36,419 bases of DNA from a virus: positions 1 to 36,419 of IMG/VR virus record IMGVR_UViG_3300027759_000219. The stretch is one strand, 5' to 3'. The number at the start of each line of letters is the position of its first letter. Position 1 is the stretch's first letter. Of this stretch, positions 19,036-27,422 are shown piece after piece. Under the pieces are notes generated by a model. That model saw nothing but the letters and a program-made list of their open reading frames with translations, was not told the DNA's origin and ran no database searches. The translations under genes and the position numbers were made by a program.

Positions 19036-21332
19036 ACAGGCCTCAAATGAGTCACGGCCGCAAGTGGTGTACCTTCGCGCACAACAATACCCTCGGCCAT
19101 CGCGCGCAAGTCGCTCTTGCTGCGCCCTGTCATGTCAGGGGCACAGTAAACCTGTTTTTTAGATACATACTCGCGCGACGACACGCGCCCCATGTCTACC
19201 CATTGGCACTCCATTAGCGCGTGAAGGAGCGCGCCTTGGCTGACTTTGTAGGTGCCGGGGGCGTTGATTGATAGCGTGTCACAGATCGCATGGAAGGGCG
19301 ACGCGATCACGCCACTAGCAAACAAGCCCTTACGCTCACGGATCATATCGGCCAAAAATGACTCATTGGCACTCATACCCTGTTCGACGAGCGTCAATTT
19401 GAATTCAGTCATCGGGGGCGCGGCGCCTGGGTTAAACGCGCTCACGTCACGCGCAGCCAACCACGCAGCACACGCACTCACGCCTCCATTGTCAAACCAT
19501 TTCCACATCGCTGCCCCCGCCTCTGAAGTCATACGGGGCGCGGTCGATTTAATCGCAAACCAGCGACGGTCTTGTGAATCTAGGGTAATAGGTACGGGGT
19601 CATTAGAAAATGCCAGCACTAGCAGTCTGTTGGCCATATCGTACGGGTGCAAGCCCTTACGATTGATCGACAGGTACTCAGGGGGCGCCGCGATCACGGG
19701 TTTAAGACGATTAGCAAGCGCGCGGCGATCCTTGGCATCGGGCTCACGGAGTTCGTTCAAAATTAAAATCTCAGACTCAAGCGCGTAATTAAACTGCGAC
19801 GACATGGTGTCGGAGTCTAGCAGCCCTCGGTTAGTCGCGTTCTCACCACAAACACCCCAAATAAAGGGGTGATACATAGTGTCTTTGCCTGACCCTTGCA
19901 CACCCGTGTGTAGGATCGCGTGGTTAATCTTGCGCTGCGGGTACTGCAACTTGAACGCCATCACGTCAAATATGTGGTTAAGCGACTCGAGGTCGGGCAC
20001 CAACCGCTGGCAATGTTTAAGCCACGGGGTGACATCGCCCTTAATCGCTATGGGTCGGGCATCCCTCCATCTGTTGCCATAGACGTCACCGCCACGCGAC
20101 ACCAGTACGGTTTCACCCGCTGCGTACGTTATCCCCACAAGCGCAGGTGCGCCGCATTTTTGGCGTAACTCATCAAAGCAGACAGATGCCTCAATGTGAC
20201 GCCCCGTTCGAGCAGACTTACACACAATATGGCGGTAGAGCGCGTTAAACGTGCCACGGCTGATCTCGCGCCTATCCTGCATATCAAAGTAACTATCATC
20301 GCTTTGAATGTACGCAAACCGCCCAAACCATTCGGCCTTTTCGACCCGTCCTAATTCGCGCTGTTCGATCTCAGATTGGCGTTTTTTGACGTCATCGGGA
20401 AAAGCCGCTGTGGGCGCGATAATCGAATAGGTTTTAGCCATAACTGACGCGAGTAATTCATCACGCAAACCTGGCGCGGCACTCGGCCCGCCTTGGCCTT
20501 CCACCCATTCAAGGAAGATATGGCTATCTAACTGCAAGCAATGGCTGTGCAAGCAACAGTATGCGCGCATAGACGGGTTGTAACGCCCCTGCGGGTTGCC
20601 GTCCGTGTGTTCGTGTGCATTGGGGCAAACCACGCCCGCCCAGCCTTCGCTATTGGGGCGACTGATGACCAAGCTATTCTCGGCCAACCACGCAAAGATG
20701 TTATCGGTGCCATCATCCTCTACTTTAATCGGCCGGTACGCGTTGGATTCGACGGGGCCGGAAGTCACGCCGAAGGCACCCATAATTTGCGGCAAACTAA
20801 ACTCACGCTCGGGGTGAAATTCCGTCAGGATTGATTTAAACCCTGCGCGCTCGGGCTTGAGGTTAACGCTACCAGGTATCCTAAAATTCCGCACCGCGTT
20901 GGTGGCACCCTTATCGGTGTAACCGGCCTCGGCTATCGCTTTGATCGCTGCGCTGAACTCTTGATGCGTGGGTTGATCGTCTAACGCAAAGGTGTAGCCC
21001 CATTGAAAATTATCCGGTGAGGTTTCGATCTTCCAAGTGGGCTCAAGCGGAGGTGCTTTGGATTTGGTGCCCACGTCGTCAAGGACAAGAAAGGCAACAT
21101 GGTCGCAGTTGTGGATTGATGCGCTGGGTTTGCTTTTAAACCGATCGACAATAAAAGATGCGGTATTGGCGTACCATGCGCCGCCCTCTTTGTACTCATG
21201 GGGGTAAAAAGCTGGCCATGTCGCCTTGATCGTGCCATCGGCGTGTTGTTCTTTTCCAACAGGCTTTTGCTTGACTAATAGGCAAGTTTCACCCTCGGGA
21301 GCGACTTTTGAAATATAATCGACGAAGTCCAA
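19020..21332 (-). CDS. Primase/SF3-type helicase replication protein
   Basis: I take the TTG at 21332 as the start: AAGGAG lies seven bases upstream, whereas the longer frame would run back through a hairpin into the polymerase gene. The 770-residue product has an N-terminal archaeo-eukaryotic-primase-like region (FLVLDDVGTKSKAPPLEPTW, then NFQWGYTFALDDQ, and RNFRIPGSVNLKP), a Cys/His-bearing middle (VCPNAHEHTDG, YCCLHSHC) and a helicase with Walker A GVQGSGKDT near residue 480, then ILILNELREPDAKDRRALAN and VLAFSNDPVPI, as in DUF5906/D5-type proteins. It would prime and unwind DNA for the phage polymerase. Confidence 0.88.
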   Translation of the reverse strand: MDFVDYISKVAPEGETCLLVKQKPVGKEQHADGTIKATWPAFYPHEYKEGGAWYANTASFIVDRFKSKPSASIHNCDHVAFLVLDDVGTKSKAPPLEPTWKIETSPDNFQWGYTFALDDQPTHQEFSAAIKAIAEAGYTDKGATNAVRNFRIPGSVNLKPERAGFKSILTEFHPEREFSLPQIMGAFGVTSGPVESNAYRPIKVEDDGTDNIFAWLAENSLVISRPNSEGWAGVVCPNAHEHTDGNPQGRYNPSMRAYCCLHSHCLQLDSHIFLEWVEGQGGPSAAPGLRDELLASVMAKTYSIIAPTAAFPDDVKKRQSEIEQRELGRVEKAEWFGRFAYIQSDDSYFDMQDRREISRGTFNALYRHIVCKSARTGRHIEASVCFDELRQKCGAPALVGITYAAGETVLVSRGGDVYGNRWRDARPIAIKGDVTPWLKHCQRLVPDLESLNHIFDVMAFKLQYPQRKINHAILHTGVQGSGKDTMYHPFIWGVCGENATNRGLLDSDTMSSQFNYALESEILILNELREPDAKDRRALANRLKPVIAAPPEYLSINRKGLHPYDMANRLLVLAFSNDPVPITLDSQDRRWFAIKSTAPRMTSEAGAAMWKWFDNGGVSACAAWLAARDVSAFNPGAAPPMTEFKLTLVEQGMSANESFLADMIRERKGLFASGVIASPFHAICDTLSINAPGTYKVSQGALLHALMECQWVDMGRVSSREYVSKKQVYCAPDMTGRSKSDLRAMAEGIVVREGTPLAAVTHLRPVKNAP

Positions 21333-21356
21333 TGCAATACTCCTTAGTTGTTTTGA

Positions 21357-21384
21357 AGCCACCCTAGCCGGTGGCTTTTTTTTT
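21357..21384 (+). terminator. Plus-strand intrinsic terminator between two minus-strand genes
   Basis: AGCCACC and GGTGGCT enclose six bases and are followed by nine T on the plus strand. The surrounding genes (primase and polymerase) are both on the minus strand, where the A-run comes before the stem, so this cannot terminate their transcription. It could stop antisense transcription or serve as an mRNA hairpin. Confidence 0.7.
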
Positions 21385-23281
21385 ACTTGCCGTACCGAGT
21401 CATTGTTTGAATCTCGGCGTCTAGTGGCAGACCTTGCGCCCACGGGGGCGGCGTACACATAACTTGCTTTAACCGCTCGGTGACGGTTTCAGGCTGATCG
21501 GTTTCAATAACAATTTCGTCGTGAACGTGGAGTACAACGTCGTCAAGGGCTCGGAGAGCGTAACGTAATATGTCGTTCGCTGCGGCTTGGGTGACATTTT
21601 CACAGGCCAAGCCACGCCATAGTCGTGCGCGTGGCCACTCTTTAGCGTCAACGGCGGGCTTCCATGCTGCTTTGGCGTATGAGATACCATCTTCTTCAAG
21701 TTTGGCGTAGGGGTAACAGAGAATTCTGCCCGAGGGTAAAGCGTACCATAAGTGAACACCATCAAACAGGTATGTAACCCTACCCGCCACGATTTCTTTG
21801 CCCTTATTTCGCATCGCAATCATGTAGCCAGTTTCCAACTCTTGCCAGTACCTGACCGCCCATTGGTTAGCGCGGCGCCAGGCGTCCACGGTGCGCTGCG
21901 CGTCTGATTCGGTCATGGTTAACCCATACGCTCGACCCATTGCAGAGAACGCGCCAATACCCCCGCCAAACCCGCAAGCCAAGATTGCGACCTTACCAAT
22001 CTGACGCTGATCGGCGGTCACTTGGTCTTCAGGTATCTTGTACATGGCGGCGGCTTCTCTGACGTAGATGTCACGCCCTGACCTAAACACGTCTAGCACG
22101 TCATCGCCGCGCCCTGACAACCACGGGGTCATGCGCGCTTCGATCTGAGCCCAATCGGCTACGACCAAGGACTTACCTTTGGCGGGTATGATCGCGGGGC
22201 GCAGCATCCCTTTTAAAACGTCTGTGACCCTCTTACCAAACTCGGGAACGATGGAACGTCCGAGAACCATGCTCTCTCTAACAGACTCGGGCGCTTTGGC
22301 ACATTTTCTTGTGAAGTTGTGGACTTGAGCGCCGTAAGAAGACGCGCGGCCTGTTGCCGATCCTCCGGCAAAGACAAACGCGCCACGGACGCGACTATCT
22401 TCCACATCTGCCAAGTCGCGTAAGCGTGAGAACTTCGCAACGCTCGACGCCCAAAGATCATCGGCACATTGGATAACTTGCTCAACGTCGGGCGGTAAGT
22501 CTTCGACCGCGAGTAGGTTTGCGCGAACGCGCTTGTCAATCGAATACTTTCCATCTTCAATCTCCATTAGTTTTAAATGTTCTGTACTTAATCTTTCTTT
22601 AACCCATTCGCGCATCTTCGGCGAGCGGACTGACGTGATCGCGCCATTGGTGACGGTTCTGACAATGGACTGTATGTCCGCGAGTTCGATGGCCGCGTAA
22701 GAGATGGCTGCGCTGGCAAGATGCACATCCACCAGTACACCTCGGTCGTTGATTTTTTCGTTGACATGATAGTCCTCCAGTTCTTCATCTGATAAGGGGC
22801 GTAGGCTTTGACTGACGGCGCGCATGGCGCGCACGTCTTGCTCACAGTATTGCACCATTTCAAGCATCAGCGCAGGGTCGTCTTTAAAGGGCGGTACACA
22901 CAGCGCACGGATAAGCTGCGCGCCACGGTAATCTTTCTTCATGCTTGCACCGGCAAAGCGACCCACATCCTCAAGTGAACCAGGCGCACAGTTGGCGCGC
23001 GCTTGTGTTGCGGTGCAATAGAACTGCTCTAGCTTGAAGTTGATCTGTAAGACGTACCAAAAGATCAAACGTTCAAAGGCTGCGTTGTGGGCGTAGATCA
23101 GGCCGGTGTGATCGCGTACACGCTTGGGGAAGGGCTGCGTAGGTAACCACGTCACAACGTCTTCATCGTCAAAGGCGTAGCTCATGCACAACACGTCGGT
23201 CGTTGCGTCTTGGGCGTAGTTGTAGACACCGTGACGTTTAAGGTCACAATAGCTACGGGTTTCAAAGTCAACCCATAGCAT
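21383..23281 (-). CDS. Family A DNA polymerase with 3'-5' exonuclease
   Basis: The start at ATG 23281 gives MLWVDFETRSYCDLKRHGVY, placing exonuclease motif I (Asp5, Glu7) at the very N-terminus. Exo II is YAHNAAFERLIF and exo III YCEQDVRAM, so proofreading should be active. Polymerase motif A is VVADWAQIEARM (near residue 375), motif B RQIGKVAILACGFGGG (near 427) and motif C VLHVHDEIVIE (near 589). All catalytic Asp, Lys and Arg positions expected for family A are visible. At 632 residues it is compact, like other podovirus polymerases. No clear Shine-Dalgarno; the start overlaps the upstream gene by 14 bases, suggesting coupling. Confidence 0.93.
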   Translation of the reverse strand: MLWVDFETRSYCDLKRHGVYNYAQDATTDVLCMSYAFDDEDVVTWLPTQPFPKRVRDHTGLIYAHNAAFERLIFWYVLQINFKLEQFYCTATQARANCAPGSLEDVGRFAGASMKKDYRGAQLIRALCVPPFKDDPALMLEMVQYCEQDVRAMRAVSQSLRPLSDEELEDYHVNEKINDRGVLVDVHLASAAISYAAIELADIQSIVRTVTNGAITSVRSPKMREWVKERLSTEHLKLMEIEDGKYSIDKRVRANLLAVEDLPPDVEQVIQCADDLWASSVAKFSRLRDLADVEDSRVRGAFVFAGGSATGRASSYGAQVHNFTRKCAKAPESVRESMVLGRSIVPEFGKRVTDVLKGMLRPAIIPAKGKSLVVADWAQIEARMTPWLSGRGDDVLDVFRSGRDIYVREAAAMYKIPEDQVTADQRQIGKVAILACGFGGGIGAFSAMGRAYGLTMTESDAQRTVDAWRRANQWAVRYWQELETGYMIAMRNKGKEIVAGRVTYLFDGVHLWYALPSGRILCYPYAKLEEDGISYAKAAWKPAVDAKEWPRARLWRGLACENVTQAAANDILRYALRALDDVVLHVHDEIVIETDQPETVTERLKQVMCTPPPWAQGLPLDAEIQTMTRYGK

Positions 23282-24047
23282 ATTGCTTACGGATTTTGCC
23301 ACCCGCCCCCGCATTGATAATCGCTGCGTTTACCCATATTTTGCTGCCAGTTGGCAGACGTCTTATGTGGCCCCGACGCAAGTGTTCGCGTGGGCTGCGG
23401 TGGCTGCCCCCTGCGTGGCCGTTGCCGGTGCCCGCTGGGCGGTCGATGGTCAGCACATGGTATTCATCAAAGGGCAACGCACCAAGCGTTTTGCTAGGTT
23501 TGCGGGTAGGTAATTTTTCAGCTTTAACATTACTGCACGCCAAAGCGTTAAGAAAACCAAGCAACGTGTCAGCGCCCAAACCCGACAATAAATTCATTTC
23601 TGTTTTATATTTTTCTTCTATCAAATGCCTTTGAACGGCAAAACTTAAACTATTGTCTGCGTTAACCCGTATAAAATTTATTTTAGGTATGCTTGCAAGC
23701 ACAAAAGGCAACCACGCATTATCTGTTCCTCCCCAAACACATATCACTATACGCAATTCATCTTCAATCGCATGAATAACTATTTTTTTTAATCTTGAAC
23801 CAACTAAAACAAATTCTAAAACAATATCTTTATAAGGCAAACGTAACTCAGTAATGTCAATAAGACCTTTTAATTTTGTATCTACTATAATTTTGCCATC
23901 ATTCGGTAAAGTAAATTTAACCGCTGAATCTAAACCTTTTATTAATACATCTACAGGCATTTTTGGTAGTTCTTTTTTAATATAATCAAGTCGCCACGAT
24001 TCGGCGTACGATTTTTTAATTTGACGACAAAAATTTAATGGTTCCAT
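23268..24047 (-). CDS. Conserved phage hypothetical protein with compositional break, 259 aa
   Basis: Two regions differ. Residues 1 to about 175 (start MEPLNFCRQIKKSYAESWRL) are Lys/Ile/Leu-rich and encoded by AT-rich DNA (16 G+C in 23821-23880). The last about 65 residues, RSPREHLRRGHIRRLPTGSK followed by IWVNAAIINAG, are encoded by GC-rich DNA (44 G+C in 23401-23460). The RRGHxRRL-x-S/TG-xxxWVN tail is a motif I recall from phage hypothetical proteins, usually with an LPY-type segment like the one here near residue 70, so a mosaic gene is likelier than a new fusion. AAGG precedes the start. Next to polymerase, a replication accessory role is possible. Confidence 0.72.
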   Translation of the reverse strand: MEPLNFCRQIKKSYAESWRLDYIKKELPKMPVDVLIKGLDSAVKFTLPNDGKIIVDTKLKGLIDITELRLPYKDIVLEFVLVGSRLKKIVIHAIEDELRIVICVWGGTDNAWLPFVLASIPKINFIRVNADNSLSFAVQRHLIEEKYKTEMNLLSGLGADTLLGFLNALACSNVKAEKLPTRKPSKTLGALPFDEYHVLTIDRPAGTGNGHAGGSHRSPREHLRRGHIRRLPTGSKIWVNAAIINAGAGGKIRKQYAMG

Positions 24048-24170
24048 TTTTAATTTACCTTAATTTATAGGTGGGGGCGTTGATTTGGCCGTTACTAACT
24101 GCGCGTTGGAAGGCAAGAAAAACACGCGCTTACGACATCCTCAAATGCTTGCCTAACCGCCCCCTAAACC

Positions 24171-24305
24171 TTACTCTTTTGGCAACTGCGGTAACGCTTG
24201 CGCGCGGATTTTTGCAATCAAACCCTCAACCTGTTCGTAAGGTTGACGCCCTAGCATAGCCATGATCGAATTGACTTCTGCAACTGTAAGGTTCAAGTCA
24301 ATCAT
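24171..24305 (-). CDS. Small conserved phage protein, 44 aa
   Basis: MIDLNLTVAEVNSIMAMLGR is followed by QPYEQVEGLIAKIRAQALPQ and a short end. The pattern (LTVxEVNxIMxxLGxxPY...V..LI..I..QA..Q) is one I know from many phage genomes as an uncharacterised helical protein. The ATG overlaps the stop of the 209-residue gene (ATGA). It lies below usual length cut-offs. The remaining 120 bases up to the next gene show nothing recognisable. Confidence 0.83.
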   Translation of the reverse strand: MIDLNLTVAEVNSIMAMLGRQPYEQVEGLIAKIRAQALPQLPKE

Positions 24306-24931
24306 GTTGCGCTCCTACGACGGCGGGCGGGTGCTGCGGCCTCTTCGGCAACAGGCTCGATAGAGGCGGGTTCTTCGCCATCCATGCTGACCCACGACTG
24401 AATGTCAAAAAGCGGTGTGAAGATACGACCATAGGACTTGTGCTGGTAGTGTTCTTTTTTAAGTAACACAACAGGCACAGGTTTGGTTTGATCTTTATCC
24501 ACTTGTTCGGCAATAGCCACGGCTAAGGTCTGTACGCCACGTTTGCCACCGGCCGAGGTGGTGGTGTAACGCGCTTCCATGCCCTTGTCTTCGCCTGATA
24601 CACACTTAAGCGACATACCGACTTGCGTTTCCCAACCTTTTTTGGCTTGGGGTGGCGCGTCATCAGTTTCAGGTAATGGCTCAGATACCGACACCATCTT
24701 TTCGCCCAACACTTCCCCATCGCCCCATGCGATAAAACCATGCACAAACGAAAAGGGATTGACCGCCCAAGTTGAGTCTGCTTCGACTTCGGTTTGGTCA
24801 GCACCAAAGACCCAATGACCGGTCTTGTCCATCTTAATGATGACAACGCCAGTCGGGCCAACTTCGGCTTGAATGGTACGCAAGGCTGTAGAGAGTGACT
24901 TTACTTCGGGTAATTTAGCTAAGTTAAACAT
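24302..24931 (-). CDS. Replication-associated protein, possible ssDNA-binding, 209 aa
   Basis: Begins MFNLAKLPEVKSLSTALRTI. A compact N-terminal region with WVFGADQTEVEADSTWAVNP and a GWETQVGMSLKCVSG strand is followed by YQHKSYGRIFTPLFDIQSWV and an acidic, Glu/Ala-rich segment ending RRRRSAT. I do not recognise a named family. Being placed between the Cas4/RecB-like nuclease and polymerase, where podoviruses and siphoviruses often encode an ssDNA-binding protein, makes that a reasonable hypothesis. However, the tail is acidic then basic, not the acidic tip typical of bacterial SSB. Confidence 0.75.
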   Translation of the reverse strand: MFNLAKLPEVKSLSTALRTIQAEVGPTGVVIIKMDKTGHWVFGADQTEVEADSTWAVNPFSFVHGFIAWGDGEVLGEKMVSVSEPLPETDDAPPQAKKGWETQVGMSLKCVSGEDKGMEARYTTTSAGGKRGVQTLAVAIAEQVDKDQTKPVPVVLLKKEHYQHKSYGRIFTPLFDIQSWVSMDGEEPASIEPVAEEAAAPARRRRSAT

Positions 24932-24943
24932 TTAGAGTACCTT

Positions 24944-26026
24944 TTAGAGTAGTTTTAGGTTAGCGAGTTGCTTACCTAGATTTAAAACCGCTGGGCGCGG
25001 ATCAGATTCCGCAGCCAACGTACTGCCCGAGCTCACGCTTACAGCTACGTCAGACGGAAAGTTCTTTTTGCCAATAATTTTTTCGGCTTGAGCGACAGAG
25101 ATTAGCTTACTCTCATACGCTTTGTCACCTAGTAAATCTTTTGCTACTTGGTCATTCACCCATTGACGTGTGCCTCGTTTGGCGACCAGTTTGTAGCCTG
25201 GCACACGCACGTTGTTCTCTAACATATCGTACGCCAGTACACGCACCGAATCAATCCATTCTTCAAGCAGATCAGCTTGTGCAAGATACTCACCTATCTT
25301 CTCTGCGTCAAGGCGCACAAGCGCGGTTTTTAGCGCACGATCAACAGCACCGGTAACCATCGGGCAAGTGGGTTTGGCCGCGCACCAACGGCAATGCTCA
25401 CCTGTCTGCATCTTGGTGCGCTTACCGTTGACGGCCGCAACCAAATCAAACTCAAACTCGGCGATACGTTTAGGCGTTGTCACCCAACGCTTTACCATCG
25501 GCGGTTGAACAATGATGATTTCAATTTCCTCAACATCCTCAAACACCCATTGAGTTTCAGGCGTGTGCATTGCAGCAGCAGCGTAAAACATACCTTGGTA
25601 GTTTTCAGTTGCCTCAACAGCCACGCCATTGCCAAACTTCCAATCCAAGACAATTGCCTTCTTACCGATCCGGCCAAGTAGGTCAGCACTTCCAAACACG
25701 CCTGGCAGAAGATCACCAAAGTTGACACTACTTTCCACAACAAACTCCATCTGCTTGTCGGGATCAATTTCATCCAACGCCGCAAGCGCCACAGCAATCT
25801 TGTCATCGTAAAGTTCCTGAGTCAGCGTAATGCCTTCGTAGACCATACCTACAACGTCGGTTGCCTTGCAGTCAAGGATTTGGCTAATGGCGTCGTGTAA
25901 CAACGTGCCTTCGTCAGCGTACTTGCTAGACGGCTTTGGCGGCATTTTAGCGACCAGTTCAATTGAGGCAGGGCAAGCGATAACGCGTTTGGCAGTCGAG
26001 CCGCCGACAATAGTTGAGTGATTCAT
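24944..26026 (-). CDS. DUF2800-like Cas4/RecB-type exonuclease
   Basis: A 360-residue PD-(D/E)XK nuclease. RecB-type motifs are visible in order: GTLLHDAI (His44), GVFGSADLL (Asp115) and AIVLDWKFGNG (Asp128, Lys130). A C-terminal cluster HCRWCAAKPTC near 207-220, with Cys18 (VIACPAS) upstream, resembles the four-Cys iron-sulfur site of Cas4 and AddB. Such phage enzymes process DNA ends for recombination or host-DNA breakdown. GGAG lies nine bases before the ATG. It lies in the replication operon just after a 92-residue gene (TAAATG junction). Confidence 0.85.
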   Translation of the reverse strand: MNHSTIVGGSTAKRVIACPASIELVAKMPPKPSSKYADEGTLLHDAISQILDCKATDVVGMVYEGITLTQELYDDKIAVALAALDEIDPDKQMEFVVESSVNFGDLLPGVFGSADLLGRIGKKAIVLDWKFGNGVAVEATENYQGMFYAAAAMHTPETQWVFEDVEEIEIIIVQPPMVKRWVTTPKRIAEFEFDLVAAVNGKRTKMQTGEHCRWCAAKPTCPMVTGAVDRALKTALVRLDAEKIGEYLAQADLLEEWIDSVRVLAYDMLENNVRVPGYKLVAKRGTRQWVNDQVAKDLLGDKAYESKLISVAQAEKIIGKKNFPSDVAVSVSSGSTLAAESDPRPAVLNLGKQLANLKLL

Positions 26027-26305
26027 TTAAATTATCTCCACAGATTTCAACTTGTGTGTTTCACCGTCATAGGTAAATTTCACATTGTCTGAACCGTACC
26101 TGCAAATAGATTGCACACCTGTGTGACCGTAAGCAACTGTTAAAAATGTGCAAATGTCAGGTTTTGGTTCAGGCATTACACGATAGCGATTATGTTCATA
26201 CCATTGCGGTATAGGCAGAGGAGTCCAATTACCTTCAGGTTCTTCAACTTCAATTTGCGCGCCGTTAGCCCAAGCGACAATCATGTCGTAATGTTTGTGT
26301 TTCAT
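26027..26305 (-). CDS. Conserved small phage protein, 92 aa
   Basis: Begins MKHKHYDMIVAWANGAQIEV and has NWTPLPIPQWYEHNRYRVMP in the middle. This WxxGxxIxxxxxxxxWxxxxxPxWxxxxxYR layout is widespread among phage small proteins of unknown function, in both siphoviruses and myoviruses. It is the first gene of the leftward replication block, back to back with the PP-loop gene, so its upstream promoter must lie in 26306-26392. Confidence 0.8.
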   Translation of the reverse strand: MKHKHYDMIVAWANGAQIEVEEPEGNWTPLPIPQWYEHNRYRVMPEPKPDICTFLTVAYGHTGVQSICRYGSDNVKFTYDGETHKLKSVEII

Positions 26306-26338
26306 TTCGTGTAGTCCAATTTAGTTTAGAGAGATTTA

Positions 26339-26344
26339 ATTGTA
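26339..26344 (-). promoter_or_regulatory. Possible -10 box for the leftward replication genes
   Basis: The minus strand has TACAAT, 33 bases before the 92-residue gene, within the only intergenic space that can hold this operon's promoter. No convincing -35 box is seen. It overlaps the -35 box of the rightward promoter, so the two would compete. Confidence 0.3.
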
Positions 26345-26369
26345 CACGATTTTTTGCTTGTGCTATACT
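26340..26369 (+). promoter_or_regulatory. Promoter for the PP-loop/helicase operon
   Basis: TTGTAC (26340-26345), 18 bases and TATACT (26364-26369) lie 24 bases before the ATG of the PP-loop gene, which also has a strong AAAGGAG Shine-Dalgarno. The -10 is good (five of six), the -35 weak. Confidence 0.5.
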
Positions 26370-26392
26370 TTTTTACATCAAAGGAGAAATAA

Positions 26393-27157
26393 ATGCGAAA
26401 ACTAGTTTGGTTTAGCTGCGGCGCGGCGTCAGCGGTAGCTGCCAAGATGGCGGTTGATAAGTACCCCGACTGCGAAGTGTTGTACTGCGACACGTTGGCG
26501 TACGAACACCCCGACAATATGCGCTTTCTGAATGACGTCGCCAAGTGGATCGGCAAAGAAATTAAGCTATTGAAATCAACTAAGTACGCTGACATTTTTG
26601 ATGTGTTCGATAAGACGGGCTGGCTGATCGGCGTGGGCGGCGCGCGTTGCACAACTGAACTTAAAAAGAATGTACGCAAACTGTACGAGCGCCCAGGTGA
26701 CTTGCACATCTTTGGATTGACTAAAGACGAAGAGGCGCGCATAGAGCGCTTTGAAGACCAAAACTCAGACGTCAAAGTCGAGTGGATATTGAGCGACACC
26801 ACTAAGAAAGATTGCTACCGCATCATTCAAGAGGCCGGTATTGAACTGCCTACGATGTACAAGTTGGGATACAACAACAATAACTGCATTGGTTGTGTCA
26901 AAGGTCAGGCGGGCTACTGGAACAAGATTCGTGTGGACTTCCCCGAAGCGTTTGACCGCATGGCCAAGCAAGAACGCAAGATGGGCGTGGCCATTAACAA
27001 GTCATATGCTGGCGACAAGAAGCGCAAGCGTGTGTTCTTAGATGAACTAGACCCCAAGGCTGGGCGTGATGTGCCGTTGCCAGACATTGAGTGCGGTGCT
27101 ATTTGCATCACGCCTGAGCAAAAGTTTGAAACGGTGTCGCGCTATGAAGGAGTCTGA
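26393..27157 (+). CDS. PP-loop ATP pyrophosphatase, PAPS-reductase/DndC-like
   Basis: A 254-residue enzyme of the adenine-nucleotide alpha-hydrolase-like superfamily. The PP-loop is WFSCGAASAVAAK (residues 6-18), a variant of SGGKDS found in phage PAPS-reductase-like proteins. A second signature, GARCTTELKKNVRKLY near residue 83, matches the C-T-x-x-L-K segment of PAPS reductases and DndC. A third, NNCIGCVKGQAGYWNK near 166, supplies a C-x-x-C pair that may hold an iron-sulfur cluster. The substrate cannot be read from the sequence: sulfonucleotide, tRNA or DNA thiolation are all possible. It is first in its operon and overlaps VRR-NUC by 14 bases. Confidence 0.87.
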   Translation: MRKLVWFSCGAASAVAAKMAVDKYPDCEVLYCDTLAYEHPDNMRFLNDVAKWIGKEIKLLKSTKYADIFDVFDKTGWLIGVGGARCTTELKKNVRKLYERPGDLHIFGLTKDEEARIERFEDQNSDVKVEWILSDTTKKDCYRIIQEAGIELPTMYKLGYNNNNCIGCVKGQAGYWNKIRVDFPEAFDRMAKQERKMGVAINKSYAGDKKRKRVFLDELDPKAGRDVPLPDIECGAICITPEQKFETVSRYEGV

Positions 27158-27422
27158 GGTTGAGCATTATTTTAAATGGGCGGTCGAACGCGCAGGGGGC
27201 AAAACGTATAAGTTCACGTCGCCCAGCCACCGCGGCGTAGCTGACCGTATAGCGTGTTTGCCCAATGGGGCGACATGGTTTGTAGAGTTAAAGACCAAAG
27301 GGGGTCGATTGTCAGAATTACAAAAAATTTTTGCTGCCGACATGGCGAGATTAAATCAAAACTACACAACACTATGGACTAAGGAACAAGTAGATGCTTA
27401 CATTACGACCTTATCAAACTGA
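27144..27422 (+). CDS. VRR-NUC domain nuclease, 92 aa
   Basis: The ATG at 27144 gives MKESEVEHYFKWAVERAGGK. Asp34 in SHRGVADRIACLPNG and Glu48/Lys50 in WFVELKTKGGRLSELQ are the catalytic positions of the PD-(D/E)XK VRR-NUC family, and the protein is the usual stand-alone length. Such enzymes resolve Holliday junctions or cut branched DNA. The gene overlaps the SNF2 helicase gene by 29 bases, which agrees with their joint use in many phages. Confidence 0.9.
   Translation: MKESEVEHYFKWAVERAGGKTYKFTSPSHRGVADRIACLPNGATWFVELKTKGGRLSELQKIFAADMARLNQNYTTLWTKEQVDAYITTLSN

Noticed and set aside
21333-21458. N-terminal extension of the primase into the polymerase gene
   Set aside because: It would be translated through a strong hairpin and has no ribosome site; a TTG with AAGGAG directly upstream explains the gene better.
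23282-23314. Eleven extra residues at the polymerase N-terminus
   Set aside because: The ATG at 23281 puts exonuclease motif I in its usual place and the upstream residues (MRGRVAKSVSN) look unrelated; neither start has a clear ribosome site, so this remains a preference.
24052-24170. Additional small gene between the 259- and 44-residue genes
   Set aside because: All minus-strand frames contain early stops; the plus-strand 62-codon frame is antisense with no ribosome site.
26326-26802. Minus-strand 158-codon frame across the PP-loop gene
   Set aside because: It lies antisense to a clearly recognised enzyme and shows no family features.
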